Positions 46,200 through 55,499 are shown, numbered from the stretch's first letter. The stretch: 64,000 nucleotides of DNA from CAVWCQ01 sp963753545 (GCA_963753545.1 CAVWCQ010000008.1:1426001-1490000), one strand, 5' to 3'. Notes: a model not told the origin generated them from the sequence alone. Made by a program: numbers and translations.

Positions 46200-46854
46200 A
46201 GAGGTTCTGCCCAGCAGATGCAGTCATTCCCACGCGAAAGTCGTATTATAGCCGGGAGTCGGAATTGAGCTATGCTTAATTCGCTGCGCGCTGCCCGAAT
46301 CCTGCTTGCCCTGAACTCCCCGGTAAAGCGTATTATTCATCTTTTTCTCTCTTATATCTTCAAATTAGTACTTAAGGTTCAACTTTAAAGGAGTATTTTG
46401 CGGGGCGGTTCGGGTGTATTCTATAAGCAGCAGATAGGGAAGCCATTTTTTGCAGGGATAGCACCGGGCTAACCGGCGGTTAGGAAATCGTTAGTTGCCG
46501 TGCCGTTTCAGGGGGGGTAGCAGGGTTGCTACGGGAAGAAAGTGATCAACTTCTGATTTTTCCCGGCTAGCAACATTGCCCAAGTTGATCACAACAAACC
46601 CCAATAACGCTCTTTAACAAGCAAATAACACATCATGAGACACATGATCGCCGTTTTTCGATCCGATTATTGAAAATTCGCCTGTATCGAACATGTAATA
46701 CCCTCCCTGAAAAACAGGATGAAAAGCAAGGTAGGCATCCGGTTGGAAAATCGTTTGTCGTGAAACCGGAAAGGGGGGGGTAGAAGACTCTCCACGGCGG
46801 CGAAGTGATCAACTAATTTTTTTTAATAATTTGTTAGTGAGTACCAAACTCGGA
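46200..46854. other. Gene-free gap with locus A of the GATC repeat family
   Basis: About 650 bases without a convincing frame. A weak promoter-like pair, TTGCGG and TATAAG 18 bases apart, is at 46398-46427. Two direct units follow, at about 46470-46561 and 46738-46824, each with a G-run of 7 or 8 and ending AGTGATCAACT. Between them TTGATCACAACAAACC (46585 on) appears, also found at 58238. Confidence 0.6.
46470..46824 (+). repeat. GATC repeat family, locus A (two direct units)
   Basis: Unit 1 contains GGTTAGGAAATCGTTAGTTG, seven G, then AGTGATCAACT (46541-46551) and TTTTT. Unit 2 contains GGTTGGAAAATCGTTTGTCG, eight G, a CCACGGCGGCGAAG segment and AGTGATCAACT (46804-46814) followed by eight T. 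The two are direct repeats about 265 bases apart. Confidence 0.65.
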
Positions 46855-47442
46855 TCACGACACAGCCTCGCCAAATTGTTCGAGCAGCGGCACGATGATC
46901 GTCACAAACAGGATGGCCGCTATGAAGAGGACAATCAGATCGGGGATCAGGCTGATCAGAAAAACAGCCCAACTCTGCCTGTTGGTTAGCTTGTAATGCT
47001 TCCGGATCAGGTGTAGCGTTCCCCAGCCGAGCAGCAGCGGAACGAGCGGGACGAGCAGGTATCCGATCCCCCAGATGAAGACCACGCGCAGATCGTTGTT
47101 CGAGTCGGACGACGTGTCTAGAACGTAGTCATAATAGTTGGTCAGGACAACCGCCGCCACGATGGGGACTGCTACCGCCGCCGCAAACAGCGTCGCATAC
47201 TCTCTCAGAAACGAATCTGCGGCGTTCGCTTTATGGAACCGCCGCACAGCAACCGCATTGACCATGAAGGCCCGCTCAAAACTTCGGAGCAGGCTGAAGG
47301 CAGGGACAAGCGGAGCCAGCCAGAACCACCCGTTTAGGTCTCCGTCCGCGCCGCTCAGTTGCAGCACAAGCCACACCACAAGCAACGCCGCAGCATCGAT
47401 CAACAAGGTCGGAAGGAATCTGCCGAACGGGTGGCGTTTCAT
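46855..47442 (-). CDS. Hypothetical membrane protein
   Basis: A 195-residue protein with about five hydrophobic helices (LLIDAAALLVVWLVLQLSG, FLREYATLFAAAVAVPIVAAVV, GYLLVPLVPLLLGWGTLHLI and a C-terminal pair). The start ATG overlaps the stop of the upstream gene (TAATG), so translation is coupled. The RFHKANAADSFLREYATLF region and the C-terminal helices resemble the Yip1-like part of its neighbour. No family is recognised with confidence. Confidence 0.7.
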   Translation of the reverse strand: MKRHPFGRFLPTLLIDAAALLVVWLVLQLSGADGDLNGWFWLAPLVPAFSLLRSFERAFMVNAVAVRRFHKANAADSFLREYATLFAAAVAVPIVAAVVLTNYYDYVLDTSSDSNNDLRVVFIWGIGYLLVPLVPLLLGWGTLHLIRKHYKLTNRQSWAVFLISLIPDLIVLFIAAILFVTIIVPLLEQFGEAVS

Positions 47443-48710
47443 TATCGGGCCAGCAGGTAGATCGCTGAGTTCGAGCCACTGAGCAGCGTCGAGAGCGCGA
47501 AATTGAGCAGGCAGCCGAGAATGCACGACACTACGACGCTCAGAATCATGGTCGCGAAGCCATAGATAATGCCAAACTGATAGACACTCCCGATCAGCCA
47601 TGCCATCACGAAGAGCGACACGATGACGCCCACACCCATCATCGTCCACAGCAGACCGGCAATGCCAGGAGCAGAGGGGATCAGAAGAATGGTGAGGGCA
47701 CTCACCGCACCATAGATCAGGGCCACGACCGTTACGAACGGAATGAACCTGTGCATAAAATCGACATATGAGTTTTTGCCCGCCATGCCCATCGTTGCGG
47801 CAAGGTGGATGGCGAGGCCGTTGATCATCAGGAAAATGGCCCACGAGACCGCGATAGTCATACTGGCAAACAGCCATACGAGCACGCTGGCATTCGCCAG
47901 GGTATCGAGATCGTCCTGAGTATATGGGGTGGGGTTCCGCGCGCTGGCCTCGATCACTTGATCGCCGTACTCGTTCACCAGGGTCTTGATGCCAAACCCA
48001 AATACTGCGGTCAGGGCAATCGAGACGACCAGCCAGAACAGCGCCAGGTCCAGCAGCAGGTCGACCCATGTCACCATCTTTTGAGACTTACTCGCGCCGC
48101 GCTTGGCTTTGCCCCTGCCATAAGCCCCTTCCATGCCGGGCAGCGAAGCCGCGAATGCTTTGCGCCGGTAGGGGTCTGCCAGCAGATCAATGGCTTCCGC
48201 ATGGCTCAGCCCGGTGAGCGTCTGGGCAAGGTTAGAGGCAACCACCTCTTTATGAATCAGCGGATTCAGTTCGAAGGCGCGCCCCAGGCTTTCTACCGCG
48301 CGGGGGCGGTCTCCGGCGGAGTAGTAATTCAGGGCCGTATCCAGATAGTTGTGTGCTCGCGCTTCTTCTTGTTTGGATGGGGTGCGCGGCGGCATCGTTT
48401 GTGATCCCGTTCGCGCGGGTACGTCGCCACTCTGTGAGTTTGATCGAGTGGACAGCGCTCTCAGTTGGGATGCGGTTCTGGGTGGCGGGGGAGGGGGTGG
48501 CGCACCAGGTGGAGCCTGTTCCTGGGATTGCTTGATATACCGCCCCGCCTTGAGAGCCAGTTCGCGCAGTTCAGGGACTGGGTCTTCCTTGTAGATGCGG
48601 CCAAGCGCGGGAAGCGCTGCCGGGTCTTGGGCTTTTGCCAGGGCGACAATCGCGCTGCGGCGTTCCTCGACATCTGGGCTTTGCAGTTGGTTGAGATAAA
48701 CGTCGATCAT
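47442..48710 (-). CDS. HEAT-repeat/TPR protein with Yip1-like membrane domain
   Basis: A 422-residue multidomain protein. It starts with one or two HEAT repeats (QSPDVEERRSAIVALAKAQ, PVPELRELALKAGRYI), then a run of seven or more prolines and a Ser-rich linker, a TPR-like region (ARAHNYLDTALNYYSAGDRPRAVESLGRAFELNP) and a C-terminal membrane domain of about five helices typical of Yip1-fold proteins. It could be a membrane scaffold. The start at MIDVYLNQLQ is chosen because it opens the HEAT repeat. It forms an operon with the downstream membrane protein. Confidence 0.72.
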   Translation of the reverse strand: MIDVYLNQLQSPDVEERRSAIVALAKAQDPAALPALGRIYKEDPVPELRELALKAGRYIKQSQEQAPPGAPPPPPPPRTASQLRALSTRSNSQSGDVPARTGSQTMPPRTPSKQEEARAHNYLDTALNYYSAGDRPRAVESLGRAFELNPLIHKEVVASNLAQTLTGLSHAEAIDLLADPYRRKAFAASLPGMEGAYGRGKAKRGASKSQKMVTWVDLLLDLALFWLVVSIALTAVFGFGIKTLVNEYGDQVIEASARNPTPYTQDDLDTLANASVLVWLFASMTIAVSWAIFLMINGLAIHLAATMGMAGKNSYVDFMHRFIPFVTVVALIYGAVSALTILLIPSAPGIAGLLWTMMGVGVIVSLFVMAWLIGSVYQFGIIYGFATMILSVVVSCILGCLLNFALSTLLSGSNSAIYLLAR

Positions 48711-48879
48711 TCGGGCCTCATGATGGAAAACTTGACAGGCACAATATCCCCGCGCCCTGCCTGTCTTAACGATTCCGTTAACTGTACTCTGATTATTCAA
48801 GATGAGCCAGTTGCAGCAACGGCCCATCTCTTATGGTGTTGTATGTACAGGTGTGTTACGTGTGAAGGAGCGAAGACCT

Positions 48880-49734
48880 GTGGTCGCTGTAGTGACAGAT
48901 AGTTGTGCAAGTGTGCCCTCGCATCTGGCTGAGGAACTGAAGATCACGGTTGTTCCCTATTATGTGCATACAGTGAATGGTACGCTGCGCGATGGTGTTG
49001 ATATGCCGCCCGATGCGTTTTATGACTGGCTGAAGACCGCGCCGGATTGGCCGACGACAGCCAATCCCAGCGCAGGCGAATATCTGGAAGCCTACCGTCA
49101 GGCGGCACTCGCCGGAAAAAGCGTGGTCGCGATCTGCATGACGGGTGCAGGCAGCGGCGGGTTCCAATCGGCAACGCTGGCGAAACGGCTGGCGCTGCAG
49201 GAAATGCCCGATTTACAGATCGAGGTGATCGATACCTGCCAGGTGGCAATGGCGCACGGCTGGGCGGTCATTGAGGCAGCGCGGGCGGCTCTGGATGGGA
49301 TGCCGCTGGCTGAAGTCGCGGCCATGGCGCGCGATACCTCAGCACGCGCTTTTGTCGGCTTTACCAATGACACGCTGGAGTATTTACAGCGCGGTGGGCG
49401 CATCGGCAAAGTGGCCAGCGTAGTCGGTGATCTGTTGAATATCAAGCCCGTGATCGGTATACGCGAGGGCATGCCCGCCCCGATTGGCGTGGCGCGTACC
49501 CGCGCTGGAGCCTACCGCCGGATCGTGGAACTGGCTGGGGTGCGTATCCCGCAGGGCAGCATCATCCGGGCGGCGCTGATGCATGTCGCCGCGCCGGACG
49601 AAGTGCAGAAATTTCGCTCTTTGTTGGAGAGCAAGTACACGGTAGCCGAATGGGTGGAGGCGCAGCTTTCGCCCGCCCTGGGGGTGCACAGCGGCCCCGG
49701 TACCGTCGGAATATCGATTATCCCGTCAGTCTAG
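48880..49734 (+). CDS. DegV/FakB-family fatty-acid-binding protein
   Basis: A 284-residue DegV protein. Members hold a fatty acid for phosphorylation by FakA, and the resulting acyl-phosphate enters membrane lipids. Visible are VVTDSCASVPSHLAEEL, the TANPSAGEY loop, TGAGSGGFQSA and YLQRGGRIGK. The expected first Ser of the lipid-head site is in TDSCA. The GTG start is preferred because GAAGGAG lies nine bases before it; an ATG at 48802 would add 26 unlike residues. No FakA gene is in the window. Its end overlaps the convergent RidA gene by 9 bases. Confidence 0.9.
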   Translation: MVAVVTDSCASVPSHLAEELKITVVPYYVHTVNGTLRDGVDMPPDAFYDWLKTAPDWPTTANPSAGEYLEAYRQAALAGKSVVAICMTGAGSGGFQSATLAKRLALQEMPDLQIEVIDTCQVAMAHGWAVIEAARAALDGMPLAEVAAMARDTSARAFVGFTNDTLEYLQRGGRIGKVASVVGDLLNIKPVIGIREGMPAPIGVARTRAGAYRRIVELAGVRIPQGSIIRAALMHVAAPDEVQKFRSLLESKYTVAEWVEAQLSPALGVHSGPGTVGISIIPSV

Positions 49735-50127
49735 GATCGCCTGGGCCTCGATCTCGATCAGGAACGCTTCGTTTGCCAGGGATGGCACGCCGATCCAGGT
49801 CGAGGCGGGCGGGTTGTCCGGGAAGAAGGTTTGCAGCCCTTCCCGCACGGGGCGAGTCTGGTTCATGACGGACTGGACGATATAAATCCGCAGCGAGACC
49901 ACGTCGCGCAGGGTGCCGCCTGCCGCTTTCATGGCGGTTTCCAGGTTGCGAAAGGACTGCGCTGTCTGCACACCCAGATCACCCCCGCCAACGATCTTCC
50001 CCTCTGCATCCCAGGCAACTTGACCGGAAATAAATACAAAACGCGATCCCTGCCCGATCACAATCTGTGAGAACCCATATTGTTGGCTGTTAAAGAGGTC
50101 GCTGGGATTCACGGTATTTTTTGACAT
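49726..50127 (-). CDS. RidA/YjgF-family protein
   Basis: A 133-residue RidA-fold protein. RidA proteins hydrolyse reactive enamine/imine intermediates of PLP enzymes. Family marks are GSRFVFISGQVAWDAEGKIVG, QTAQSFRNLETAMKAAGG and STWIGVPSLANEAFLIEIEA. The catalytic Arg of RidA proper (usually R in the R-x-C/A motif before VP) is not seen; WIGVPSLA replaces TxRxxVxVxxLP, so it belongs to a Rid subfamily with unclear activity. The start MSKNTV is preferred, with GGGAG upstream. Confidence 0.87.
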   Translation of the reverse strand: MSKNTVNPSDLFNSQQYGFSQIVIGQGSRFVFISGQVAWDAEGKIVGGGDLGVQTAQSFRNLETAMKAAGGTLRDVVSLRIYIVQSVMNQTRPVREGLQTFFPDNPPASTWIGVPSLANEAFLIEIEAQAILD

Positions 50128-50222
50128 AGATAATTCTCCACTCCCTTTCTGAACGTGAGACAAAAAAACGCGATGGCACTACAATTATTCTAGAGACTAT
50201 CAAACAAATTAGGAGCGGCCTC

Positions 50223-51455
50223 ATGGCAGAGTTCAGCAAAACCCTCATCATCGGGGGTGGTCAGGCTGGGTTGTCGCTCAGCTACTACCTCTCCCAACAA
50301 AATCAGCCCCATCTTGTTCTAGATCGCGCCGCGCTGCCCGCTGACGCCTGGCGCAACCACCGCTGGGATTCGTTTACCCTGGTGACCCCTAACTGGCAGG
50401 TGAAACTGCCAGGGGCCGAATATCAGGGCGGCGATCCCGACGGATATCTCCCGCGTGATGCCATCGTGAAGGTTATCGAAGATTACATTCGGCGCTATCA
50501 ACTCCCCGTGCGCTTCGGCGTTGAGGCAACCGCCATTGAACAAATGCCACAGGGCTATCGCGTGAAAACCTCCGCGGGTGATTATGAAGCTGCAAACGTC
50601 GTGCTCGCTACCGGGCTGTTCCAAACTCCCAAAATTCCCCCGTTCAGCGCCCAGGTGCCGCCCTCCATCCTTCAACTGCATTCCAGCCAGTACCGTAACC
50701 CCGATCAACTGCCGCCCGGAGCCGTGCTGGTTGTGGGCAGCGCTCAGTCGGGCTGCCAGATCACCGAAGACCTGTTCCTCAGCGGGCGCAAAGTCTACCT
50801 GTGTACGGGAAGTGCGGGCCGTTTCCCGCGTCACTATCGCGGCAAAGATTTGATGTGGTGGATGGTCCGAACGGGCTTTTTTGATCAGCCTCCCGACAAA
50901 CTCCCCTCCTCGAAAGCGCGCTTTTTCGGGAATCCGCATGTCACGGGCGCGCGGGGCGGGCATACGATCAATTTGCACCAATTCGCGCGTGATGGTATCG
51001 TGCTCCTGGGCCATATCCACGATATCCAACAGGGAAAAGTGAGTCTGACTCCCGATCTCAAGGAGAATCTGGCGAAGGCCGATCAGATGGCTGCCATGTT
51101 CACCAAAAGTGTTGATGACTACATCGCCGCCCAGGGGTTGGCGGATGTCCCGCTTGAGACACTGCCCGACCTGCGCGATGGTTATGATGCCGAAGAAATT
51201 CTGGAACTCGATCTGGCAGATGCCGGAATCAATGCAATCATCTGGGCCTGTGGCTACAAATTCGATTTTAGCTGGATTAGCTTCCTGCACTGTGATGGCG
51301 ATGGTTATCCGCTCCAGCAGCGGGGTGTAACGGCCCATCAGGGGCTGTATATCCTTGGTTTGCCCTGGTTGACGGCACGCAAATCGGGATTATTCTTGGG
51401 TGTGGGCGAAGATGCGGCTTACCTCGCGTCGCAGATCGCTGCGCGGTCTGCCTGA
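50223..51455 (+). CDS. Flavin-containing monooxygenase-like oxidoreductase
   Basis: A 410-residue FAD/NADPH enzyme. The FAD loop is TLIIGGGQAGLSLSYYLSQ, and a second dinucleotide loop is AVLVVGSAQSGCQITEDL. The NIIWACGYKF-type end motif reads AIIWACGYKFDFSW. These are features of FMO/CzcO-like single-component monooxygenases that oxygenate N, S or ketone groups. AGGAG precedes the ATG. It is followed by the reductase/epimerase gene after 33 bases, perhaps in one operon. Confidence 0.87.
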   Translation: MAEFSKTLIIGGGQAGLSLSYYLSQQNQPHLVLDRAALPADAWRNHRWDSFTLVTPNWQVKLPGAEYQGGDPDGYLPRDAIVKVIEDYIRRYQLPVRFGVEATAIEQMPQGYRVKTSAGDYEAANVVLATGLFQTPKIPPFSAQVPPSILQLHSSQYRNPDQLPPGAVLVVGSAQSGCQITEDLFLSGRKVYLCTGSAGRFPRHYRGKDLMWWMVRTGFFDQPPDKLPSSKARFFGNPHVTGARGGHTINLHQFARDGIVLLGHIHDIQQGKVSLTPDLKENLAKADQMAAMFTKSVDDYIAAQGLADVPLETLPDLRDGYDAEEILELDLADAGINAIIWACGYKFDFSWISFLHCDGDGYPLQQRGVTAHQGLYILGLPWLTARKSGLFLGVGEDAAYLASQIAARSA

Positions 51456-51488
51456 TCGCCCCACGCACCACAGACATAAGAGGGGACC

Positions 51489-52482
51489 ATGAAAGTATTA
51501 TTTATCGGGGGCACGGGAAATATCAGTATCGCCACCAGCAAACTGGCGGTAGAGCGCGGTCTGGATCTTTATCACCTCAACCGGGGCCACCAGGGGGTGA
51601 CGATCCCAGGCGTCAAGAACTCTCACGGCGGATATCAAGAAGCCGGATCAGGTGGAGGCAGTGCTGCACGGCAGCCGGTTTGATGTGGTGGTGAACTGGA
51701 TCGCCTATACCGAGGCGGATATCCAGCGCGACCTGGATCTCTTTTTGGGGCAGTGCGGCCAGTATATTTTTATCAGTTCAGCGTCGGTCTACCAGCGGCC
51801 CGCCGTGTACCCGATCATTACCGAGTCCACCCCGCTCGCCAACCCGTTCTGGCAGTACTCGCGGGATAAGATCGCCTGTGAAGAGCACCTGATGCGCGCC
51901 TTCCGCGACGATGGCTTCCCGGTGACGATTATCCGGCCTTCCCACACCTACGACACGCGGATTCCCATCGCGGTAGGCAACTGGGCCAGCTATGTGATTC
52001 CGCAGCGGATGCTTGACGGCAAACCGATTGTCGTGCATGGCGATGGCACCTCGCTCTGGACGCTGACCCATTCCGATGATTTTGCCAAAGGATTTGTGCC
52101 TTTGATGGGGCACCCTCAGGCTATCGGGCACGCTTTTCACATCACGTCCGATTTTGTGCTGACCTGGAATCAGGTGTACATGCAGATCGGCGATGCGCTG
52201 GGTGTCAGCCCGACGCTGGTCCACATCCCCTCCGATTTTATCGCTACTGTTGATGCGCGTATTGGGGCAGGGCTGTTGGGCGACAAGATGTGGTGCGGCC
52301 TGTTCGATAACACCAAGATCAAGCGCCTTGTGCCCGACTTCGTGGCGACGATCCCCTTTCACGAGGGCATTTGTCGCACAATTGCCTGGTTCCAGGCCGA
52401 TCCTAAGCGTTTGCTGGTCCCACCCGATGACGATGCAGCCATCGAACGCATTCTGACCGCCTATTGGAAAGGCGACCGCTAA
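51489..52482 (+). CDS. NAD-dependent epimerase/reductase (extended SDR), one frame break
   Basis: About 330 residues after a frame change near 51612. The NAD loop MKVLFIGGTGNIS opens the fold; the next frame continues RTLTADIKKPDQVEAVLHG, then FDVVVNWIAY, YIFISSASVYQ and a Tyr-x-x-x-Lys (YSRDKIACEEHL). The form resembles CSP41/isoflavone-reductase-like atypical SDRs with unknown substrates. Its stop is 2 bases before the GTG of the S51 peptidase. Confidence 0.83.
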
Positions 52483-52484
52483 CG

Positions 52485-53178
52485 GTGCAGCAGATCATCG
52501 CCATTGGCGGCGGCGGATATGCCAGCAGGCCAAGCGATTTTGTTTTGGAAGAATATATCCTGGCTCAGGCCAACGCGTCGCGGCCCAAAGTCTGTTATTT
52601 ACCGCAGGCAGGTGGCGAATCCAGGGAATACATTGTTCGCTTCTATGAGGCCTTCACAAAGCTTGGGGCTTTACCATCCTGGTTTTCCCTCTTTGGAAGG
52701 GTAGCAGGGGACTGGCCAGCCCATCTATTGGATCAGGACGTCCTCTATGTGGGCGGTGGCAACACGCGAAGTTTGTTAGCCCTGTGGCGTGAATGGGGTG
52801 TAGATATCGTGCTTCGCCAGGCGTTGGAACAGGGCGTTGTTCTGGCGGGAGTCAGCGCAGGCGCGATCTGTTGGTTCCAGCAAGGCATTACTGACTTCAG
52901 GCGACCAGTTAGGCGCGCTGAACGGCCTGGGTTTTCTGGAAGGAAGCTGCTGCCCTCATTACGACAGCGAACCGGATCGCAGGCCCGCCACCCACGCTTT
53001 GATCGCGGCTGGTCAGGCCTTGCCCGGTTTTGCCCTGGATGATGGCACAGCGCTTCATTTTGTGGACGGCCAGCTTAAACAGGCTGTCACTGCTCGCCCC
53101 GCTGCGGGCTGTTATCAGGTGTCGCGGCGGAACACCGAAGTCTTTGAAACCCCTTTGCCAGTCCTCTTGCTAGCCTGA
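52485..53178 (+). CDS. Peptidase S51 (PepE/cyanophycinase-like), one frame break
   Basis: About 230 residues after a frame change near 52895. The nucleophile elbow is GVSAGAICWF (catalytic Ser), preceded by DVLYVGGGNTRSLLALWREWG and followed in the next frame by LGFLEGSCCPHYDSEPDRRPA, exactly the S51 pattern. The enzymes cleave alpha-aspartyl dipeptides or related bonds. GTG start just after the SDR gene's stop suggests coupling. Confidence 0.87.
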
Positions 53179-53271
53179 CGCTGGTTTTAATAATACTTAA
53201 TAATTGCTGCCATATCATGGCGATATAATGAATACTCAATCGCAGTTTAATGGAAATAGGGGGTTGCTTCA

Positions 53272-53682
53272 GTGACTACCAGGACTGTATTGAGTAATGA
53301 CCATTTCGATTTGTTGTTTCATGAGGACACAAAAATTATTCACCATCTCTACAAACCCAAAATGTGCGGGGCGGATTTGCAGCCTCTGCTCGATGGCGGG
53401 ACGAGGTTGATGATCGACAATAAAGCAACCAAATGGCTTTCGGATAACCGCCAGCTTTCGGTTGCATTTAGTGAAGAAGATGCCAATTGGGTGAACAACG
53501 ATTGGCTGCCGAGGACGATTAAGGCTGGTTGGAAATATTGGGCAATGGTCGTCCCAGAGAGTGTGATCGGTCAGGCTGATCACGTTAAATATGTTAAATC
53601 CTTCTATAATTCGGGCGTCTGGGTCACCGTTTATACGGATGTCGAGAGCGCGTTGCAGTGGTTAGAACAGGTCGATAAGTAA
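53272..53682 (+). CDS. STAS/SEC14-like small protein
   Basis: A 136-residue protein related to the STAS/SEC14-type orphan family: LFHEDTKIIHHLYKP, TKWLSDNRQLSVAFSEEDANW, and KAGWKYWAMVVPESVIGQ then WVTVYTDVESALQWLE. The function of these proteins is not established. GTG start with AGGGGG nine bases upstream. It resembles the 8552-8966 protein only in overall fold. Confidence 0.75.
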   Translation: MTTRTVLSNDHFDLLFHEDTKIIHHLYKPKMCGADLQPLLDGGTRLMIDNKATKWLSDNRQLSVAFSEEDANWVNNDWLPRTIKAGWKYWAMVVPESVIGQADHVKYVKSFYNSGVWVTVYTDVESALQWLEQVDK

Positions 53683-53741
53683 CAGTCGGACCTGCTTACT
53701 GGTGTTTGATGCGTAGGCCCTGGATCTCGCCGGGAAGACCC

Positions 53742-53770
53742 TTGTCAAGCGGAAATCACTGTGCTACAAT
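53742..53770 (+). promoter_or_regulatory. Promoter of tRNA-Gln
   Basis: TTGTCA and TACAAT with a 17-base spacer, 12 bases before the tRNA. The TGTGCTACAAT end resembles TGTGCTATAAT in the promoters at 19993 and 58529. Confidence 0.7.
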
Positions 53771-53782
53771 CCACTCCGTTGA

Positions 53783-53853
53783 TGGGGGATAGTTCAACGG
53801 CAGAACAGCGGACTCTGGATTCGTCAATCGTGGTTCGAATCCACGTCCCCCAG
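53783..53853 (+). tRNA. tRNA-Gln (anticodon CUG)
   Basis: A 71-nt tRNA cloverleaf. Acceptor arms TGGGGGA/TCCCCCA, T-arm with GGTTCGAATCC and a 7-base anticodon loop CTCTGGA (anticodon CTG at 53815-53817). CCA is not encoded. Discriminator base G fits Gln. A terminator follows. Confidence 0.95.
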
Positions 53854-53855
53854 CC

Positions 53856-53888
53856 TAAAAAAGCCGCTCCAAACAGGGGCGGTTTTTT
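53856..53888 (+). terminator. Terminator after tRNA-Gln
   Basis: Stem GCCGCTCC/GGGGCGGT with wobbles and loop AAACA, followed by TTTTT. The preceding A run makes it usable on both strands. Confidence 0.85.
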
Positions 53889-53921
53889 GTTGTCCATTAA
53901 CCCTTTGCAGAGAGAGGACTG

Positions 53922-54638
53922 TTAGCTGGCAGCAAGGGCTGGTTGACGATGGATAGTTTCCTGTTCCCTGGCTCCCTTGATCAGCAGCCACGCAACCATC
54001 GACAGTTCACCAATCATTTCTGGCAGCGACACAATGGTGTTCACTGTTTCGGCGGAGTCAGGGAAGAGAAAGTAGGCCGTACAATGGATCAGATAGCCGA
54101 TTCCCGCAGCGATGAGTAGAATACCCAGAACGCGGGGCAGGAAGCCGGATTTGTAGGCCAGCCATCCGAATGGAAACAGCCACAGCCCCCAGAAGATTTC
54201 AGCGATCCCCGTGCCATATTCCTGAAACTTGAGAAACATCAGTGCCATAGACTGCCGCTGTTCCAGTGAAAAGGCAGTTAGAAACTCGGCATCTTTCAAC
54301 AGCAGCAGCGCCGCCATCGGATTCAGCATATTCAGGAATGAGATCGGGATCGAGACCAGGACCAGGGAGACCAGCAGCCGCGCCTGAGTTGCGTTCACAT
54401 CCTTGAACAGGCGGTACAGCGCCAGTACCAGCCAGATAAACGCAAGCTGACAGAGAAAATTACTGACGATGCTCATTCGGAACAGGAACTCCGAATCCAG
54501 GATGTTTTTAGCAGTAGCTGCCGCATCGCCTGATTTGATCATCGTGCCGGGCACAATGATCAATCCGAGAGGGCCAGTGACAGCCATCATCAGATACCAG
54601 AATCCGGCGATTCGCGCTTGTTTTTTGACGGTATTCAT
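53922..54638 (-). CDS. DUF4386 membrane protein
   Basis: A 238-residue protein with six hydrophobic helices, matching DUF4386: start ARIAGFWYLMMAVTGPLGLI, then FLCQLAFIWLVLALYRLFKD and GIAEIFWGLWLFPFGWLAYK. Function unknown. Its start overlaps the stop of the XRE regulator by four bases (ATGA), so it is translated from the same message and is probably its target or partner. Confidence 0.85.
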   Translation of the reverse strand: MNTVKKQARIAGFWYLMMAVTGPLGLIIVPGTMIKSGDAAATAKNILDSEFLFRMSIVSNFLCQLAFIWLVLALYRLFKDVNATQARLLVSLVLVSIPISFLNMLNPMAALLLLKDAEFLTAFSLEQRQSMALMFLKFQEYGTGIAEIFWGLWLFPFGWLAYKSGFLPRVLGILLIAAGIGYLIHCTAYFLFPDSAETVNTIVSLPEMIGELSMVAWLLIKGAREQETIHRQPALAAS

Positions 54639-54874
54639 TCTTCTTCTTGTCCTTTTTCATCGATAGGGTCGTAAGAAAAGACGTCTTGCAAGGGAAGACC
54701 AAAGGCGAGCGCAATCCGAAACGCCAGTTCCAGCGATGGGGAATATTTCCCTTTTTCGATAGCGACAATCGTCTGCCGTGTCACGCCTATGGCCTCCGCT
54801 AACTGCTGCTGGGTCATTTCATTATGGTGAAAGCGCAGCGTCCGAATGTTGTTGTTAATCTGGCGCTCGGTCAT
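54635..54874 (-). CDS. XRE-family HTH regulator
   Basis: A 79-residue single-domain helix-turn-helix protein (NNIRTLRFHHNEMTQQQLAEA, GVTRQTIVAIEKGKYSPSLEL), similar to small Xre/YozG-like regulators that commonly pair with membrane proteins. It is the middle gene of three (membrane protein, regulator, DUF4386 protein). A palindrome over the promoter upstream of the operon may be its operator. Confidence 0.9.
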   Translation of the reverse strand: MTERQINNNIRTLRFHHNEMTQQQLAEAIGVTRQTIVAIEKGKYSPSLELAFRIALAFGLPLQDVFSYDPIDEKGQEEE

Positions 54875-54875
54875 C

Positions 54876-55322
54876 CTAGAATCCTCGCCGGTAAAAATAG
54901 AACTGTGCCAGCTCGTTGAGCGTATCGGACAGCAGCCCGGAAGAAATGAGGATGGTGAACATCACCCAGGGCGGTTGATCTATGACCAGCGAGGCCATTG
55001 CCAGCAGAAAACCGAGCGTAAACACGTACAGGGAAATTCGTGCGGATTTCAACTCAATCAGTTTGTCCCGTTCATCGGTGACGGACGGTTCTGTTTCCCG
55101 CGTGGCGATCGCATTGAGAATGTTAAATGCAATATAGATTATGATGCGGGCAACGATGGACACCGGGATCAGGATGAGGATGAATGCTCCCCAAAAGCGA
55201 AAGACCTCAACAGAATAGGCGTCCCCATCGGGATACCGTGGAAACATATACAGGGAATAGAGCGCAGTGATCAGAATACTGGCGCTGAAGTTGACGAGTG
55301 CGCGGCGTTCCTGATAAGACAT
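54876..55322 (-). CDS. DUF2178-like four-helix membrane protein
   Basis: A 148-residue protein with two helix pairs separated by a short soluble loop (ERDKLIELKSARIS), as in DUF2178-type proteins that lie beside XRE regulators. The loop DERDKLIELKSAR is the best-kept part. The start at MSYQERR is preferred over an upstream one for the operator position. One base separates it from the XRE gene. It could sense a membrane signal and control the regulator, which is inference from the arrangement. Confidence 0.75.
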   Translation of the reverse strand: MSYQERRALVNFSASILITALYSLYMFPRYPDGDAYSVEVFRFWGAFILILIPVSIVARIIIYIAFNILNAIATRETEPSVTDERDKLIELKSARISLYVFTLGFLLAMASLVIDQPPWVMFTILISSGLLSDTLNELAQFYFYRRGF

Positions 55323-55374
55323 GAAACCCTTCCCGTTGCTTGTTCGTTCTATTTTACTTTCGGTAAAGTACAGC

Positions 55375-55410
55375 ATACATAATGTATACTAAATCGTACA
55401 TTGATGTCAA
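55375..55410 (-). promoter_or_regulatory. Promoter and operator of the XRE operon
   Basis: On the minus strand TTGACA and TATACA are 16 bases apart (55405-55410 and 55383-55388). The palindrome ATACAT-A-ATGTAT (55375-55387) covers the -10 region, fitting repression by the operon's own regulator. Confidence 0.6.
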
Positions 55411-55499
55411 GTTACACTTTACATCAGAAGAAAATGACGAATACGGCGGCGACGGGGAAAAAGTCGCCGCCGAAAAATATGAGAAGTAGGAGTTTGGGT

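Noticed and set aside
46470..46824. GATC repeats as a CRISPR array
   Set aside because: Units are imperfect, far apart and partly inverted, with no regular spacers and no cas genes.
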